Assembly (NCBI GenBank): GCA_947589635.1
Contig: CANQCC010000015.1
Location: forward strand, 1 to 18,524
Length of the DNA stretch: 18,524 nucleotides
Reading direction: 5' to 3'
From: an uncultured Clostridia bacterium
GTDB lineage: Bacteria > Bacillota > Clostridia > Christensenellales > CAG-917
The translations under genes were made by a program, and so were the position numbers. The notes below the pieces were generated by a model, which saw nothing but the letters and a program-made list of their open reading frames with translations, was not told where the DNA came from and searched no databases. Shown in pieces: positions 1 through 6,952 of this stretch (positions are counted from its first letter, which is position 1; each line of letters begins with the position of its first letter).

Positions 1-2
1 AA

Positions 3-656
3 TCTGCCGAAGAGCGGTATTTTTATATGGCTTTGTGCGCAAAGGAAAGATACAGCGCACGCGAGCTTGCCCGCCAGATAGACAGCGCATACTATGAGCG
101 TTATATGCTCTCCCAAAAGTCGACGGCTCCCGCGATCGCCGAGGCAAAGAAAAGCACGTCCAATGTCTTTCTCGACACATACACGTTGGAGTTTCTCGAC
201 GTGCCCGAGACGGTCAGCGAGAAGGATTTACAAAAATCTATAATACACAATCTGAAGGACTTTATTTTGGAGATAGGCAAAGACTTTTCGTTTGTCGGCG
301 AGGAATATCGTTTGCAAGTGGGTGGGCACGATTACTTCATTGACCTGCTTTTCTATCATCGCGGGCTGTCCTGCCTCGTGGCGTTCGAGTTAAAGATCGA
401 CGAATTCAAGCCGGAGTACGTTGGTAAGATGAACCTCTATCTTGAAGCCCTCGACCGCGAAGTGAAAAAGCCGAACGAAAACCCGAGCGTAGGCGTTATT
501 CTCTGCGCCAAGAAGGATGACGAAGTTGTTGAATATGCTTTGAGCCGTTCTCTTTCGCCGACGATGGTTTCGGAGTACAAACTAAAGCTAATCGACAAGA
601 ATCTGCTTCAAAGGAAGTTGAAGGAGTACCTTGAGTTGGCGGAAAATGAGGATTAA
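3..656 (+). CDS. YhcG-type PDDEXK nuclease (DUF1016), 5'-truncated by window edge
   Basis: The reading frame is open from the first bases of the window, so this is the C-terminal part of a longer gene; the ATG at 27 is internal. The residues around it (EERYFY, then SARELARQI) match the end of the DUF1016 N-terminal region, in which a W/Y-S-x-R-x-L-x-x-Q-I segment is typical. Counting from the ATG at 27, the C-terminal nuclease domain has GEEYRL (91-96), FIDLLFYHR with Asp106, FELK with Glu121 and Lys123, and YVGKMNLYL (131-139). This is the D...ExK core plus the GKMN(F/L)YL signature of YhcG-like PDDEXK nucleases. The core is intact, so the protein is probably active. Family members are often found near restriction-modification and other defence genes; the true context lies upstream and cannot be seen. 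Ends in TAA. Confidence 0.88.
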   Translation, partial: SAEERYFYMALCAKERYSARELARQIDSAYYERYMLSQKSTAPAIAEAKKSTSNVFLDTYTLEFLDVPETVSEKDLQKSIIHNLKDFILEIGKDFSFVGEEYRLQVGGHDYFIDLLFYHRGLSCLVAFELKIDEFKPEYVGKMNLYLEALDREVKKPNENPSVGVILCAKKDDEVVEYALSRSLSPTMVSEYKLKLIDKNLLQRKLKEYLELAENED

Positions 657-672
657 TGTGGAAAATTGCATA

Positions 673-688
673 TTTAATTGCAATTAAA
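673..688. repeat. Perfect 16-bp AT-rich palindrome after the nuclease gene
   Basis: The bases TTTAATTGCAATTAAA read the same on both strands and start 17 bases after the TAA stop. The stem is AT-only except for the central GC, so it is too weak for a classical terminator; a protein-binding site or weak bidirectional terminator is possible. Confidence 0.4.
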
Positions 689-837
689 AACAATCATTAA
701 TCGAAATAAAATCTTTTGCCAAGATCCCTTTCAATATAGCGTCGCAATGTCTTGCATCACTCAATCTTCAAATCAGCAAATACAATTTGAATACTCTTTT
801 TCAAAACCGCAATTCTTGATTTGTCCGGCGCAAACCG

Positions 838-889
838 CTTACTCCGCGGGTCGCTCGGACACAGCGAAGTCCGCGTATAAGTACGCTCG
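838..889. repeat. Imperfect stem-loop followed by an 11-mer shared with the window's far end
   Basis: CTTA at 838-841 pairs with TAAG at 878-881, CGCGG pairs with CCGCG, and CGC with GCG, with an asymmetric internal loop. The 11-mer AAGTACGCTCG at 879-889 recurs at 18488-18498, where it also lies in an inverted-repeat arm. This may be a fragment of an interspersed intergenic repeat; two copies are not enough to be sure. Confidence 0.35.
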
Positions 890-973
890 GATAGAGGTTG
901 CGTAAAACATGCTTTTAAAATTTATCCACTTAAAACCAGCGGGCAGAAGTCCGCAAACCTTGCGTCGATTTAA

Positions 974-2143
974 CTATGATATTGCGGGAGAATCTATCTT
1001 AAACACTTTTTTCTCGATCAGGCGATAAAATTTTTGAAGCGCGACGTACAGTTTATCGCTGACGACGTGCGTAAGTTTTTGTATGGTTTTGGAATACACA
1101 AAGCAAATTATCGCCGACGCGACAAACAGGCATGCGGCCATTGTCAGCGCCCACGCCAAGATGTGATCGTGCCCGAAACGCACGTATATTTCGTGCCAGA
1201 GCAATGTGCGATAGTACTTCCTCAGCAGCAGATTTTCGTGCAGGATATATATCAGCATTGACAGGCTTGAAACGCCGTTTATAAATTTACTGTGGAATTT
1301 TGCCTTGTTAAACAGACAGAACGCGCCGAGCGCGATCATAAATATGAAAGGATTTGATCCTTTGTCGCCGAAGATGGGGCTCTCAGAATAGGATGTGAAC
1401 TTCAACCCAGCAAAATTTATGCCCAGCACGACCAGCGTATTGCCGATCACTCCCGCAAGCAACAGCGCGACGGCAAATTTAGTGCTGTTTTCTATTCCCG
1501 CTCCGTATTTTTTGATATATGCCAGGATAAAATAGACGGATATCCAAACTATTATGTGCGAAGAGAAAAACGTGGATATCCGATAATTTATGACGATGTA
1601 GACTATCCCCAAAAACAGCGCCGCGCCCAAAAGTTCCCGCTGCGACATAGTCTTTATCAACCTGTTCAAAAACGGATACAACAGACACAGCAGAATATAG
1701 CAGGTCATGTACCAATTGTTCATATAGATGGTGGGAAAGAGCGATTTTATTATATAATCGGTGCTCACGTCCCCTTTGCGTACAATGATGACGGGCACAA
1801 ACACGCACATCGACATCACCCAAATATCGGCGAGCATGCCCAGCGCCTTCTTTTTTGCCGACGTTTCCTTGTCCAGCAAAAACCACGCGGAACATATCAA
1901 AAAGATAGCGTTTCCCAATCGTCCGATATGTCTTATCAGCTCAAGTATGATGTGTACGGGGTCCGCCGACGCGACCGAAACGTTGATAAAATAATCTCCC
2001 GGTATCGGACGGGGAGGGCGCGACGTCAGCGTCTGCACGACGTGATAGAGCACCACCATAAATATGGATATTATCTTAAGCAATTCTATTCCGCTTTTAC
2101 GCGACGCATGCCCGCTGTGCACCTCGAAAAGCATTTCCCCCAA
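974..2143 (-). CDS. Acyltransferase family 3 membrane protein (main frame; 5' end disrupted at a G10 tract)
   Basis: The 389-codon frame encodes a polytopic inner-membrane acyltransferase-3 protein of the kind that acetylates surface sugars or peptidoglycan. Signatures are IELLKIISIFMVVLYHV (19-35) with the family's conserved His (His34) in the first membrane helix, and about ten hydrophobic helices over 330 residues. Within this frame the first candidate starts are TTG at 2143 and ATG at 2134; neither has a properly spaced ribosome binding site. A much better start, ATG at 2267 behind GCGAGGAAAGACG and below a good promoter, is out of frame by one base because of the run of ten G at 2207-2216. 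With nine or twelve G the protein would be 430 residues. The donor and acceptor cannot be read from sequence, and no polysaccharide genes flank it. Confidence 0.85.
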   Translation of the reverse strand: MGEMLFEVHSGHASRKSGIELLKIISIFMVVLYHVVQTLTSRPPRPIPGDYFINVSVASADPVHIILELIRHIGRLGNAIFLICSAWFLLDKETSAKKKALGMLADIWVMSMCVFVPVIIVRKGDVSTDYIIKSLFPTIYMNNWYMTCYILLCLLYPFLNRLIKTMSQRELLGAALFLGIVYIVINYRISTFFSSHIIVWISVYFILAYIKKYGAGIENSTKFAVALLLAGVIGNTLVVLGINFAGLKFTSYSESPIFGDKGSNPFIFMIALGAFCLFNKAKFHSKFINGVSSLSMLIYILHENLLLRKYYRTLLWHEIYVRFGHDHILAWALTMAACLFVASAIICFVYSKTIQKLTHVVSDKLYVALQKFYRLIEKKVFKIDSPAIS

Positions 2144-2198
2144 AGCCGCGCCGGAGGCGCCTTTGTTGTCGCTTACGAGGGCAGGGGACTGCGCATTG

Positions 2199-2267
2199 TC
2201 ATTTATCCCCCCCCCCGTATATTGTGTCTTTGTAATCTTCTGCCAAAGTATCTTGATCTTCGCTCAT
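2199..2267 (-). other. Out-of-frame N-terminal segment of the acyltransferase
   Basis: ATG at 2267 has a GAGG ribosome binding site seven bases upstream and sits about 27 bases after the predicted transcription start. It opens a 22-codon frame beginning MSEDQDTLAEDY, which runs through the G tract as three Gly codons and stops at TGA 2199-2201. Removing one G, or adding two, joins it to the 389-codon acyltransferase frame with no intervening stop. I read it as the true start region of that gene in an 'off' or mis-sequenced state. Confidence 0.6.
2207..2216. repeat. Homopolymer of ten C (G10 on the coding strand)
   Basis: This uninterrupted ten-base run is by far the longest G/C homopolymer in the window. 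It lies inside the 5' coding region of the minus-strand acyltransferase, where a length change shifts the frame, as in slipped-strand phase-variable genes. Confidence 0.9.
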
Positions 2268-2300
2268 CGTCTTTCCTCGCAAGTCAGCCTTTTTGTTTGC

Positions 2301-2329
2301 ATAATAACATTTATTGAACGATATTTCAA
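2301..2329 (-). promoter_or_regulatory. Sigma70/SigA-type promoter for the acyltransferase gene
   Basis: On the minus strand TTGAAA (2329-2324) and TATTAT (2306-2301) are separated by exactly 17 bases, and TGT precedes the -10 to give an extended -10. The predicted start near 2294 gives a leader of about 27 bases to the ATG at 2267, which supports that ATG rather than the TTG at 2143. Confidence 0.65.
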
Positions 2330-2399
2330 TCAAATTTGCGCATCCCCGCAAAATCTCTTCTGAAATCTTCCGGAATCGTTTTCCGATTGAAAATATAAC

Positions 2400-2428
2400 T
2401 TGAAAATATAGTTATTATAGTGTAGAAT
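2400..2428 (+). promoter_or_regulatory. SigA-type promoter for the P-loop/thrC-like/trpS operon
   Basis: TTGAAA (2400-2405) and TAGAAT (2423-2428) are 17 bases apart, placing the transcript start near 2435 and leaving a leader of about 30 bases. The inverted repeat ATAACT (2395-2400) / AGTTAT (2410-2415) flanks the -35, and TTGAAAATATA occurs twice in tandem (from 2387 and 2400). These could be an operator. No T-box or tryptophan leader is visible. Confidence 0.6.
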
Positions 2429-2465
2429 ATATATAAGCAAAAATATTGCGATATCGGAGGAGCGT

Positions 2466-2885
2466 ATGATCAAGCTTATCACAGGCGCCAAAGGCACAGG
2501 CAAAACAAAAATCATCATCGACATGGCAAACGCCAACGTGGACGTCGCAAAGGGCGACATAGTCTTTGTCACCGACAAAGAGGACGGCTACAAATTCACG
2601 CTCAGGCATCAGGTCAGGCTTATCAACGCCTCCGTGCTGAAGAAGGGCGGCGACCCCGTGCAGGAGCCCGCTCTCATCGGCTTTATCAGAGGCATACTTG
2701 CGGGCAATCACGACATCGAGACGTTGTATCTCGACGGCGCGCACAGGCTGCTTGGCAAGACCGTGCACGAGATGGAGGACTTTTTCAAAGACATCTACGC
2801 GGTCGCAAAATCAACTGAAACGCAATTTGTCGTGACGGTAAGCGAGGATGAAAAGAACTTCCCGGAGTTCTTAAAACAATATTGA
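2466..2885 (+). CDS. Small P-loop ATP-binding protein (PilT-like annotation in Clostridia)
   Basis: This 139-residue cytosolic protein opens with a Walker A motif GAKGTGKT (residues 7-14) and has a Walker B-like strand TLYLDG around residue 90. The rest is a compact alpha/beta domain with no helicase or partner domain visible. Similar short proteins in Clostridia are often labelled 'twitching motility protein PilT' or 'ATP-binding protein' without experimental support; no other pilus genes are here. The start is firm: GGAGG lies 5 bases before ATG 2466, below a good promoter. Its TGA shares one base with the ATG of the threonine-synthase-like gene, so the two are almost certainly co-translated, and trpS follows. 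The function is unknown; nucleotide binding is the only safe statement. Confidence 0.8.
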   Translation: MIKLITGAKGTGKTKIIIDMANANVDVAKGDIVFVTDKEDGYKFTLRHQVRLINASVLKKGGDPVQEPALIGFIRGILAGNHDIETLYLDGAHRLLGKTVHEMEDFFKDIYAVAKSTETQFVVTVSEDEKNFPEFLKQY

Positions 2886-4351
2886 TGTTGTTTACAAGCA
2901 CAAGATCGGATATAAAGGCTTCCGCGACGCGCGCCGTCGCGAACAGCACGGCATCTGACGGCGGACTGTATGTGCCGCTGTCTTTGCATATTCCGGACGG
3001 GGACATTATAAAGGACATAGCGGGCAAACCTCTCGCCTATGCGGAGGAGAGGATATTATCCCTCTTTTTCGACGATCTTCCGCTTGGCGAGATCGTCGCG
3101 GACGCGCTTAAGGATATGCCCGAAGATCCCGCGCCCATCCTCAAGTGCGAGGAGGGGCTGTACACATTCGATCTGACTCAGGGTCCCACGGGAAGGGCGG
3201 ACGATTTTGCGCTTGGCGTCTTTTCAAGGCTGTATGCCGTTTGCAGGCGCAAGGAGGGCTTGCCTCCCGCCGTCATTCCCTTCGCGGGCGAGGCGGAAAA
3301 GGGGCGCACTTTGCTTAGCGCTTTTTGCGGAGTGAAGGACGCCTATGCCATCGCGTTTTTTGACGAGCGCGAGGACAAATTGAATACGCTTGGCATATCG
3401 GGCGCCGCGTCCGACGGCTGCCGCGCCGTCTCCGTAAGGGGCGAAGACATAGAGGGAAGTCTGAAAAAGGCGTTGAAGAGCGACGCGTTAAACTCCCTCG
3501 CGAAGGAGCACGGAGTGGAGATCGTACGCGGGAACGAACTGAACGTGGGCAGAGCGCTCGCATATATCCCGCTTTTCTTCTCGGCGTATGCGGAACTTGC
3601 GTACGCGGGCGAGATAAAGTACGGCGACAAGTTGAATATCGCGCTGCCCGTCTCAGATCTGACGGCGGCGACGGCGTGCTGCTACGCAAAACTTATGGGG
3701 CTTCCCGTGGGCAGCATAGTGCTTGCGGCAAACGCCAACAGCGCGGTAGCAAAGTTTGTAAACGAGTACGTCTTTGAAGCGGACAGGCCCCTGTACGCGA
3801 CGCTTTCGCACGAGTTTGACGCGCTCGTGCCCGACAACATCGAAAGGCTTACGTATATGCTTACGGGCTTCGATCCCGCCGCGACAAAAGCGGCGATGGA
3901 CAGCCTGTTTGCCTCCCGCCGCATGGAGATATCGCCCGACAAAGACGGCGAGATATACAAAACTCTTCAGGCGGGTTGGGCGGACGAGGACGACGTCAGG
4001 CAGACCGCGTTCAACTTTTTCGACATAGACGATTGCGTGTTTGACGCGCACTCGGCGGTTACGGCAAGCGTATTCAACGACTACTCCTGCGAGACGGGGG
4101 ACGACTTGCCCGCGCTGCTTGTGGAGACGGTAAACCCATACATAAACGCCGCGGATACGCTCAAGATCCTCGGCGCGCGCGACGCCGACGCGATAAAAGC
4201 GGTGAACAAACTTGAAAATATAACCGCGCTTGAACGTCCCTCCTGCATAACGGGGCTTGCGGGAGACGCCGTCGCTTGCGGAGTTATCCCCGAGGGGTGG
4301 ACGGAAGACGCGATATCGGCATTTATAAAGGAGCTTCATAACCATGGATGA
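2885..4351 (+). CDS. Threonine synthase homologue lacking the PLP-binding residues (likely pseudoenzyme)
   Basis: The 488-residue protein is collinear with bacterial ThrC from the N-terminal STR...SDGGLYVP through LYTFDLTQGPT, the NSIN-like NELN (217-220), YAKLMGLPV, and the C-terminal DAHSAV. Every PLP anchor differs. Where ThrC has GPTLAFKDF, this protein has GPTGRADDF, so the Schiff-base lysine position is Asp106. The SGDTG position reads EAEKG (136-140). The GNFG phosphate-binding position reads SDLT (257-260) in a gapless alignment. Threonine synthase activity is therefore very unlikely. The frame is long and uninterrupted, which argues for a maintained non-catalytic or different function rather than decay. 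Start ATG 2885 overlaps the preceding TGA by one base and the stop overlaps trpS by eight bases. Automated annotation would call it thrC; I leave the symbol blank on purpose. The alignment is from memory of family motifs. Confidence 0.85.
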   Translation: MLFTSTRSDIKASATRAVANSTASDGGLYVPLSLHIPDGDIIKDIAGKPLAYAEERILSLFFDDLPLGEIVADALKDMPEDPAPILKCEEGLYTFDLTQGPTGRADDFALGVFSRLYAVCRRKEGLPPAVIPFAGEAEKGRTLLSAFCGVKDAYAIAFFDEREDKLNTLGISGAASDGCRAVSVRGEDIEGSLKKALKSDALNSLAKEHGVEIVRGNELNVGRALAYIPLFFSAYAELAYAGEIKYGDKLNIALPVSDLTAATACCYAKLMGLPVGSIVLAANANSAVAKFVNEYVFEADRPLYATLSHEFDALVPDNIERLTYMLTGFDPAATKAAMDSLFASRRMEISPDKDGEIYKTLQAGWADEDDVRQTAFNFFDIDDCVFDAHSAVTASVFNDYSCETGDDLPALLVETVNPYINAADTLKILGARDADAIKAVNKLENITALERPSCITGLAGDAVACGVIPEGWTEDAISAFIKELHNHG

Positions 4352-5339
4352 GAAGAAAAGGATCGTCAGCGGAATACAGCCTACGGGCACGATAACCCTG
4401 GGCAACTATATAGGCGCGGTCAACAATTGGCGCAAGATGCAGTCGGATTTTGACAGCATATTCTTTATCGCGGATCTGCACGCGCTCACGCTGAGGAGAG
4501 AGCCGTCGGAGTTCAGACAGACGGCGCTCAGCTTTTTCGCGCAATATCTCGCGATGGGACTAGACCCTCAAAAGGCGATTATATATTTTCAATCGCAGGT
4601 GCCTCAGCATACCGAGCTTCAGTGGATACTCAACTGCAACACCTATGTGGGCGAGGCGTCCCGCATGACGCAGTTCAAGGACAAGAGCGCAAAACACGCC
4701 GACAACATCAACATGGGACTTATGGACTATCCCGTGCTGATGGCGGCGGATATCCTGATGTTCCAATCCGACCTTGTCCCCGTGGGAGTGGACCAAAAAC
4801 AGCACCTCGAGCTTACGCGCGATATCGCGATCCGCTTCAACAATCGCTACGGCGATACCTTCAAGGTGCCCGAGGCGTATATTCCAAAGGTAGGCGCGAA
4901 GATCTGCTCGCTTCAGGACCCGACTTCCAAGATGTCAAAATCCGATCCCGATCCCAACGCCTACGTGGCGGTCATCGACGACGAGGCGACCATAGTCAGA
5001 AAGTTCAAGCGCGCCGTCACGGACAGCGGCAACGAGATAGTCGTGCGCGAGGATAAACCCGGGATAAGCAACCTCATAAACATCTACGCCGCGATAGAGG
5101 ACAAGGCTCCAGCGGACGTGGAGAGGGAGTTTGCGGGGCAAGGCTACGGCACATTCAAGCTCGCGGTGGGCGAGGCTGTCGCCGCCAAGTTTGCCCCCAT
5201 AAGGCAGGCATATGCAAAATACCTCGCCGACAAGGCATATCTCGCCTCGGTCGCGACGGAGGGCGCAAAAGCCGCGCAGTACCTCGCCGAAAAGACTTTG
5301 CGCAAAGTCAGAAAGAGAGTAGGACTCATTTCATTTTGA
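4344..5339 (+). CDS. trpS: Tryptophanyl-tRNA synthetase
   Basis: This class I aminoacyl-tRNA synthetase charges tRNA-Trp with tryptophan in the cytosol. The 331 residues match the usual 325-340 length. The HIGH-type motif is in SGIQPTGTITLGNYIG near the N-terminus, ADLHALT follows, GVDQKQHLELTRDIA lies mid-protein, and the KMSKS loop is present in SKMSKSDPDP. The C-terminus has the usual anticodon-region ending (AEKTLRKVRK). AAGGAG at 4328-4333 precedes ATG 4344 by ten bases, and the start overlaps the end of the threonine-synthase-like gene by eight bases. It is the third gene of the operon and has no T-box of its own. No active-site change was noticed. Confidence 0.97.
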   Translation: MDEKKRIVSGIQPTGTITLGNYIGAVNNWRKMQSDFDSIFFIADLHALTLRREPSEFRQTALSFFAQYLAMGLDPQKAIIYFQSQVPQHTELQWILNCNTYVGEASRMTQFKDKSAKHADNINMGLMDYPVLMAADILMFQSDLVPVGVDQKQHLELTRDIAIRFNNRYGDTFKVPEAYIPKVGAKICSLQDPTSKMSKSDPDPNAYVAVIDDEATIVRKFKRAVTDSGNEIVVREDKPGISNLINIYAAIEDKAPADVEREFAGQGYGTFKLAVGEAVAAKFAPIRQAYAKYLADKAYLASVATEGAKAAQYLAEKTLRKVRKRVGLISF

Positions 5340-5369
5340 GTCTTTCATATCAATTTAATAAATCAAGCG

Positions 5370-5375
5370 CATAAT
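5370..5375 (+). promoter_or_regulatory. Possible -10 element giving a leaderless DUF5685 mRNA
   Basis: CATAAT ends seven bases before ATG 5383, no Shine-Dalgarno sequence is present, and the 43-base gap after trpS is AT-rich. No good -35 is found 16-18 bases upstream, so this is tentative. Confidence 0.3.
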
Positions 5376-5382
5376 AAAAGAT

Positions 5383-6243
5383 ATGTTTGGATACGTTATA
5401 CCTGACAAAAACAAAATGTACATCAAGGACTTTAACGTCTTTCAGGCATTCTATTGCGGTCTTTGCAGGGCGCTTGGCAAGACGGGATCGCAGGGGACAA
5501 GGCTTTGCACCAACTATGACGTGACTTTTTACAGCGTGCTTCTGCACAGCCTTTCGGGGACGGAAGTCACGTTTGAAAGAAAAGTCTGCATGTACAACAT
5601 GCGAAAAAAAGTCTCCGTCGCCGTGGACGACCTCAGCAAAAAGATGGCGGATCTAAGCGTATTGCTCGCCTACTACAACGCCGACGACGACGTGCACGAC
5701 GGCAAGCCCTCGAGGGCGCTTATAAAGTGGAGATTGGCGGCAAGAAAACGCGCGGCGGCAAAAAGACTGCCCAAAGTGGACGAGCTTATGAAAGCGGCGT
5801 TCAAAAGGCAGGCGGAAACGGAAGCTGCAAAGTGCGACAGCGTGGATATGGCGGCGGATCCGTTTGCGTCTCTCATGCGGGATATCACGCGCGAGTTTGT
5901 AAAGACGGACTATAACATTGACACGTTCATGTACAATCTCGGCCGCATGGTCTACGTCATGGACGCCGTGGACGACCTTGAAAAGGACGAGAAGAAGGGA
6001 AGATACAATCCCATCCTGCTGAGCCTCGGAAAGTGCGAGGATAAGGCGGAATATCTGAAAAAGAATGCGGAAGAGCTTGAGTTTTTGCTCGGCTCCACGT
6101 ACAATAAACTTGTAGGAAGTTACAATCAAATGCAAATTACCCTCTATGAGGGCGTGCTGAGCAACACGGTCTATCTCGGGCTTAAGGCGCAGATGGACGC
6201 ATTGCTTAAAGGAGAAGAAAAATGCCGATTGACCCGTTTGTGA
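5383..6243 (+). CDS. DUF5685 family protein
   Basis: The 286-residue, mostly helical, soluble protein begins MFGYVIPDK and carries YCGLCRALG (24-32), a start that I associate with DUF5685 of Clostridia. No function is established to my knowledge. Two Asp-rich stretches stand out: DDDVHD (101-106) and DAVDDLEKDEKKGRYNP (194-210). The second resembles the DxxxDxxxGR-Y-P motif of squalene and phytoene synthases, which suggests a class I isoprenoid-synthase fold; that is inference. Cys25, Cys28 and Cys42 might bind a metal. The gene overlaps the J-domain-like gene by 22 bases, so the two are translationally coupled. ATG 5383 has no Shine-Dalgarno; see the possible -10 element just upstream. Confidence 0.82.
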   Translation: MFGYVIPDKNKMYIKDFNVFQAFYCGLCRALGKTGSQGTRLCTNYDVTFYSVLLHSLSGTEVTFERKVCMYNMRKKVSVAVDDLSKKMADLSVLLAYYNADDDVHDGKPSRALIKWRLAARKRAAAKRLPKVDELMKAAFKRQAETEAAKCDSVDMAADPFASLMRDITREFVKTDYNIDTFMYNLGRMVYVMDAVDDLEKDEKKGRYNPILLSLGKCEDKAEYLKKNAEELEFLLGSTYNKLVGSYNQMQITLYEGVLSNTVYLGLKAQMDALLKGEEKCRLTRL

Positions 6244-6875
6244 TACTTGGGATAGACCCAGACGCTACCCAAAGTCAAATAGAGGAGGCGTACAACGCAA
6301 AAAAAGAGGAGCTTAAGTCCCATCTGTTCGACGACGGCGAGGCGGGCGCGACTGCCGCGCGCGAGCTTGAGATATTGGAAGACGCCTATAAGAGGGCGAT
6401 AGATTCCACGCATGAGCAAGCCGAAGTCACGGGCGAGGGCGAATCCGCATACGACGCCGTCAAGCAGGCGCTTAGGGACAAAAACATCGACCTTGCGCAG
6501 GCGGAACTTGATAACATCTCGTATCGCGGGGCAAATTGGCACTATATGCAATCCATCGTCTTTTACGAGAAAAATTGGCTTGGCGACAGCAAAAAGCAAC
6601 TTGAAATAGCCCTGCAGATGGACCCGACCAACGAAAAGTACGCCCGCTCGCTTGCAAACCTCAAAAAGAAGATGGACGGCTCCCGCCCATACGATAAGGA
6701 AGGGTCGGGAGGCGTATACGGCTCCGCTTCCAATCCTCAGCAGACCGCCACAAACAGGACTTATTCGCAAAGAGGCGCGGACGCTACGGACGGGTGTTGC
6801 GCGGCGTGCCAAGCGCTTTGGTGCGCGGATTGTTGTTGCGAATGTTTGGGCGGAGACCTCATTCGCTGCTGCTAA
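6222..6875 (+). CDS. J-domain-like protein without HPD, with a cysteine-rich C-terminus
   Basis: The 217-residue protein starts DPFVILGIDPDATQSQIEEAY, the first half of a J-domain, and continues with a helix containing ARELEILEDAYKRAID. The HPD tripeptide needed to stimulate DnaK ATPase is absent; the loop there reads FDDGEAGA (36-43). Residues 75-150 look like a short TPR-type helical region. A polar linker then leads to a tail with ten Cys in residues 192-217, ending CCCECLGGDLIRCC. Similar tails are familiar in Clostridial proteins annotated as DnaJ chaperones and may bind metal or be lipidated; neither is shown here. GGAG at 6211-6214 precedes ATG 6222, which lies inside the DUF5685 gene. 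The coupling suggests the pair acts together. A hairpin terminator follows. Confidence 0.8.
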   Translation: MPIDPFVILGIDPDATQSQIEEAYNAKKEELKSHLFDDGEAGATAARELEILEDAYKRAIDSTHEQAEVTGEGESAYDAVKQALRDKNIDLAQAELDNISYRGANWHYMQSIVFYEKNWLGDSKKQLEIALQMDPTNEKYARSLANLKKKMDGSRPYDKEGSGGVYGSASNPQQTATNRTYSQRGADATDGCCAACQALWCADCCCECLGGDLIRCC

Positions 6876-6884
6876 AGTGTTATA

Positions 6885-6930
6885 AAAATCGGCAATTTTT
6901 GTAATAGTTTTTCAAAAATCAGCCGATTTT
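6885..6930 (+). terminator. Long hairpin after the J-domain-like gene, probable terminator
   Basis: AAAATCGGC (6885-6893) pairs with GCCGATTTT (6922-6930), and the stem continues inward as ATTTTTG/CAAAAAT with one small bulge. The loop is about eleven bases. The right arm ends in TTTT, but the bases after it (AGCTTAATTT) are only moderately T-rich. Confidence 0.55.
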
Positions 6931-6952
6931 AGCTTAATTTGGATATATTGAT

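Larger units (their letters stand above)
657..973. other. 317-base AT-rich intergenic region, no convincing gene
   Basis: This stretch lies between the nuclease stop and the 3' end of the convergent acyltransferase gene. A 75-codon frame at 678-905 has no ribosome binding site and no recognisable product. What can be seen is a 16-bp palindrome right after the nuclease gene, an imperfect GC-rich stem-loop at 838-881, and a short GCGG/CCGC hairpin near 940-954 that, read on the minus strand, is followed by a TTTT run and could be a weak terminator for the acyltransferase. Confidence 0.6.

Noticed and set aside
678..905. A 75-codon plus-strand frame after the nuclease gene
   Set aside because: No ribosome binding site, no recognisable motif, AT-rich non-coding composition and overlap with a stem-loop.
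1556..2317. A 253-codon plus-strand frame opposite the acyltransferase
   Set aside because: The minus strand encodes clear membrane helices and the acyltransferase-3 motif; the plus translation is an Arg/His/Gln-rich antisense shadow.
2281..2465. T-box or tryptophan/threonine leader before the trpS operon
   Set aside because: No T-box core sequence, leader peptide or terminator/antiterminator pair is visible; the predicted leader is only about 30 bases.
3653..4405. A 250-codon minus-strand frame opposite the threonine-synthase-like gene
   Set aside because: Antisense shadow: Arg/Val-rich composition and no start signal.
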